A stretch of 64,000 nucleotides of DNA from Paroedura picta (lineage: Eukaryota > Chordata > Lepidosauria > Squamata > Gekkonidae), in the NCBI RefSeq assembly GCF_049243985.1, contig NC_135384.1, positions 439,001 through 503,000 of the forward strand, read 5' to 3'. The position numbers were made by a program, and so were the translations under genes. Shown here in pieces: positions 61,023-64,000 of this stretch (position 1 is its first letter; the number at the start of each line of letters is the position of its first letter). The notes beneath the pieces are model-generated. The model was not told the origin of the DNA. It saw nothing but the letters and a program-made list of their open reading frames with translations, and made no database searches.

Positions 61023-62870
61023 ATGCAGGACCCAAAGAGACTCCACCAAACTTCCCCAGAAATGGAAGAGGACAGTGATGTTCCCCTCATCCCCTATGCA
61101 AAGTAAGTTGGTTTGGTTTACCGCAAAGCAGCAGTCCATTTAGAGGTTTGTAATTAGACAGGGTGAGTGACAGATGCGCCTTCACCTGTGGAGCACCGCA
61201 GGCATCAGGCACGGGGGATCCCGAGCCAGCTGAACCGCAAGTGGCGGTCTATAAATATGATTATTCATAAAATAAATCAACGTCAGCTCAGCGGGTCTGC
61301 GTGCTTCCTTCCCTGCTTCGTGGCTCCGTGCTGTGGGCAGATCCCTACTCAGCGGCCTTCTGGAAAACACTCCAGGACGCTCCTATTCAGGCACTGGGCA
61401 GCCACGCAACTCCGCCTGCCACTGGAGAGGAACATGCAGAACAGCACGACACAAAGGCTGAAGTGCAATTCTTTCTCTACAGGATTTGGGCTGACTCACC
61501 AGGTTTGAATTTTGGGGCGAGGCAAAAGCAAGATAAGGAGGCCTCTCTGAGACTGAGAACTTTACCTTTCATTTCTCCTGGGAGGTCATAATCATAACTT
61601 TACCAGCAGCCTGACCTGTGAGAGCATTATTGCCCTTCCCACTTCTGGAGAGGTGATTTAAAACCACTAAAAGTTGTAAAATATATAGCAGCCCCACCTT
61701 AGGCAAATAACTACCAGCAGGTGGCAGAAAGAAACCAAACAAGTGGAAGAGCTTTCTATCGGGCGGGGAAATCCATTTATTTGGACAGCAGTGCCGGGCA
61801 TAATCTTCTCCTTTGGTTAAGTGATCCTTGAGAAACCTGCCTTGTCTCCAGGGAGCTGGCTGAGCCAAGTGACTCTTGAGGAACCCCTCAGATGAAGCCG
61901 AGGGGGGGCCTGCTTTCTTGCCAGCACTGCAGAGGCTGCTTCGCCCAGCTAGGTTCTGGTCCCTCCATGCTTTTGGGGCACTTTCACAGGAATAACAAGG
62001 CCCTTGCCTATTTCCTAGGCTGGGTCATCATGTTTCCCTTTCAGGTCTTTCAATACATTCATTTGGCGCACTCTCAGATGTGTAAGCCGCATATGTTTGT
62101 ACCCGACACACTTTTGTAAGTGCCTATATACATGTGAATGCAAGAATGTCCTGAGACAAGAGAAAATAGAAAACTTTACATTGTGTGTGTGTCTTAAGAA
62201 TGTTAGAAGAGCACTGCTGGATTAGAGCAGTGGTCTGTCTAATCATAGAGTTGGAGGGGACCTCCAGGGTCATCTAGTCCAACCCCCTGCACAATGCAGG
62301 AATTCACAGCTACCTGCCCACCCACAGTGACCCCAAGTGATCCCTCCACCAAAAATCTGCAGAATCCACTCAATCTGCCTAAAGTTCATAAAAATCAAAA
62401 TTTCTGTCAGATAACTATCAAACCCCAGCTTAAAAACTTCCAAAGAAGGAGAACTCACCACCTCCCAAGGAAGCCTGTTCCGCTGAGGAACTGTCAGGAA
62501 CTTCTTCCCTATGTTTAGCCAAAAATTCTTTTGAATGAATTTCAACCCATTGGTTCTGGTCCAACCCTCTGGGGCAACAGAAAAGCACTCTGGTCCATCT
62601 TCTATGTGACAGCCCTTCAAGTGTTTGGTTATCCAGCATAGTCCAGGATCCTGTCTCACACAGCCAGGTCCTTTGGAGGGCCATCAACATAGAGGTCTAG
62701 AGGCTGACATATTATATTGGGCCAGGCTTATCCATAACATGCATAATCTTTCTCTGCTTCCCAAGGCAGTCCAAGATGGTCAGCAGATACACGTTGGAAG
62801 AGGACCCTGACGTGGCCAGTACCGACTATTCCCATAGTGACTTTTGGGACAGGCTTGTCCAACAGCAAAG
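61023..62870 (+). CDS. INCA1: INCA1, first two coding exons (partial gene)
   Basis: INCA1 (inhibitor of CDK interacting with cyclin A1) binds cyclin A1 and CDK2 and restrains the cell cycle. Exon A runs 60993-61102, with coding from the ATG at 61023 and an AA|GTAAGT donor. Exon B runs 62766-62870, with a CTTCCCAAG acceptor and a GTACTT donor. Joined in phase they read M-Q-D-P-K near the start, then DVPLIPYAK, QSKMVSRY and HSDFWDRLVQQQR. Human INCA1 has NLIPFAKCSRVVSRS and DVFWKNLNQR in the same order, so identity rests on short but collinear matches. The N-terminus here is about 15 residues longer than human. The next exon (human PTPTWLEEQH) was not found, so the gene continues past 64000. 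Position and orientation beside KIF1C support the call strongly. Confidence 0.8.
61103..62765 (+). other. INCA1: INCA1 intron with nested repeats
   Basis: A 1.66 kb intron. Its right half is filled by an L2/L3-like fragment split by a CR1 insertion. The left half has no recognisable feature. Confidence 0.65.
62195..62780 (+). repeat. L2/L3-like LINE fragment split by CR1
   Basis: The left part (62195-62242) reads 'agagcactgctggattagag' then 'cagtggtctgtct'. The right part (about 62632-62720) continues 'tccagcatagtccaggatcc' and 'tgtctcacacagccaggtcc'. In the uninterrupted copy at 46915 these phrases are adjacent. Confidence 0.65.
62243..62631 (-). repeat. CR1 LINE 3' end, inserted in another LINE
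   Basis: The plus strand reads 'aatcatagagttggagggga', 'tcatctagtccaaccccctg' and later 'aaggaagcctgttccgctga', the inverse of a CR1 3' end. It is the longest and best-kept CR1 copy in the window. Confidence 0.82.
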
Positions 62871-63194
62871 GTACTTCAGTGGCATTCAAATTTGGGAGCT
62901 CTCCCTAGCTTCCTTTCTTCCTTGTTCTATACTCAGTGTTTTGGAGGACAGCCTGAAATTGCCTTCCATACCCCAGAAATAGCCAGGCTGCTTTGGTTGT
63001 CAAGCAACACAAGAATGCCATGCAAAGAGATTCACAGATTCTGGATGGCTTGCCGGGCCAACCTGTGAGCGGCAGGGTTTTACAGCAGTCTGAAAAACCC
63101 AAATTCCCCTTCTGATGTGTGGCGCAACAGCCCACATTGCTTGCGTAGGCCTCATGGCGTGAACACAAACTGACCTCCCCACACATTCATGTTA

Positions 63195-63360
63195 CACATT
63201 ATAGAAGTTATTGTTGTTATGTAAACTGTTATAGTTCTGTTGTTAATTTGAATCCCACTGTTATGGTGGTTATAGTTATGATTATGGTGTGCATCCTCTA
63301 CATTTTGTGTAAACAGCCCTGAGCCTCATGGGAGGGCGGTGTATATATATTTTTGTGTGT
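63195..63360 (+). repeat. LINE-like 3' tail
   Basis: 'acagccctgagcctcatggg' followed by 'agggcggtgtatatatattt' is the typical end of lizard L2-like LINEs. Confidence 0.6.
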
Positions 63361-63404
63361 GGCCAGCAGCTGCTGATTTTGAGAATCACATACATTATTT
63401 TGGG

Positions 63405-63500
63405 AGCAAAGTCAGAGTCCAGTGGCACCCTGAAGAATCTTTTAGAAAGATTCTTGGCTTTTGGCTGTACGCTTAAGACTTCCAGAGTTCGCCAGTGAAT
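63405..63500 (-). repeat. Reptile interspersed repeat, 3' tail
   Basis: 'gtcagagtccagtggcaccc' leads to 'ctgtacgcttaagacttcca', the inverse of the tail family at 56835. Confidence 0.6.
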
Positions 63501-63519
63501 TTCAGTGCCCCTAGATAGC

Positions 63520-63600
63520 TTTATTTATTTATTTAGATTTCTATACCACCCATTTCTTTGCAGCTCTGGGCGGTTTGTCAGGTTACCAGAAAGAGTATGT
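63520..63600 (-). repeat. LINE-like 3' tail
   Basis: 'tttatttatttatttagatt' followed by 'tctataccacccatttcttt' and 'cagctctgggcggtttgtca' is the inverse of the tail at 63195. Confidence 0.7.
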
Positions 63601-64000
63601 ATGCAAAGATATGCAAATATACCCAACATACCAAATTTATGCAAGGCAAAGAATCCTGTTTTCCTTGGAGGATGGCTGTCGCTCAGCATGCAGAGAGCCC
63701 CCTGTGCCATTGCTGGCATCTCTAGCTGGTGGTTCTCATGCAGGAGTCATTTTTCTGCACGAGGGTTTGAAGAGCCACTTCTGTCCAGAGAAGACCCGAG
63801 TGACCTGAGGTGGAGGAACCCATAACTCACTAGCAGAACAAAGGCTGCGAATGCATGCCAGGGACCCCCAGGTCAATCTTCCCTCCCTCTCCAGCCCTGG
63901 AGGGATTTCATGCTGTAGGGGCCGAGAAAGACCTTTCTGTGCCTGAGGCCTTTCTGGGACAGCCACTGCCAGCCAGAGGAGAGAACACGGGGCTTGCTGG

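Larger units (their letters stand above)
62871..64000 (+). other. INCA1: INCA1 downstream intron (partial)
   Basis: No further INCA1 exon was found to the window edge. The stretch holds LINE tails at about 63240-63360 and 63520-63600 and a minus-strand reptile repeat tail near 63405-63500. Confidence 0.55.

Overview
The window looks like nuclear DNA from a squamate reptile (a lizard, possibly a gecko). Six vertebrate genes are split by GT-AG introns. The spacers hold CR1 3' ends, two kinds of tRNA-derived SINE and L2/L3-like LINE pieces of types I associate with lizards. The DNA is GC-rich, with many C/G homopolymers and CpG-island promoters, as expected on a gene-dense microchromosome. The taxon is inferred from repeats and gene order, not from a database match.

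Left to right: LRCH4 exon 1 on the minus strand (8981-9161), with its first intron running off the left edge. FBXO24 on the plus strand (coding exons 11121-16905), divergent from LRCH4 across a CpG-rich spacer full of CCAAT boxes. A single-exon PAQR9-like membrane receptor on the minus strand (20304-21416), tail-to-tail with FBXO24. PCOLCE, complete in nine exons on the minus strand (23918-28821). KIF1C, complete in 21 coding exons on the minus strand (30563-45994), with an inferred non-coding first exon near 58 kb. The 5' part of INCA1 on the plus strand (61023-62870), leaving the window on the right. KIF1C and INCA1 are head-to-head around a CpG island at 57.7-59.1 kb.

I derived exon borders by reading splice sites and checking reading phase. 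All joins keep phase, giving 481 aa for PCOLCE, 1112 aa for KIF1C and 565 aa for FBXO24 without its unplaced first exon.

The genes do not form one pathway. LRCH4 is a leucine-rich-repeat/calponin-homology membrane protein, FBXO24 an SCF ubiquitin-ligase adaptor, PCOLCE an extracellular enhancer of procollagen C-proteinase, KIF1C a kinesin-3 motor and INCA1 a cyclin A1/CDK2 interactor. The order is informative: LRCH4-FBXO24-PCOLCE are neighbours on human 7q22, and KIF1C-INCA1 are head-to-head on human 17p13. Here the two blocks are joined, with an extra PAQR9-like gene between FBXO24 and PCOLCE. Most remaining sequence is intron or spacer with repeats and no convincing further gene.
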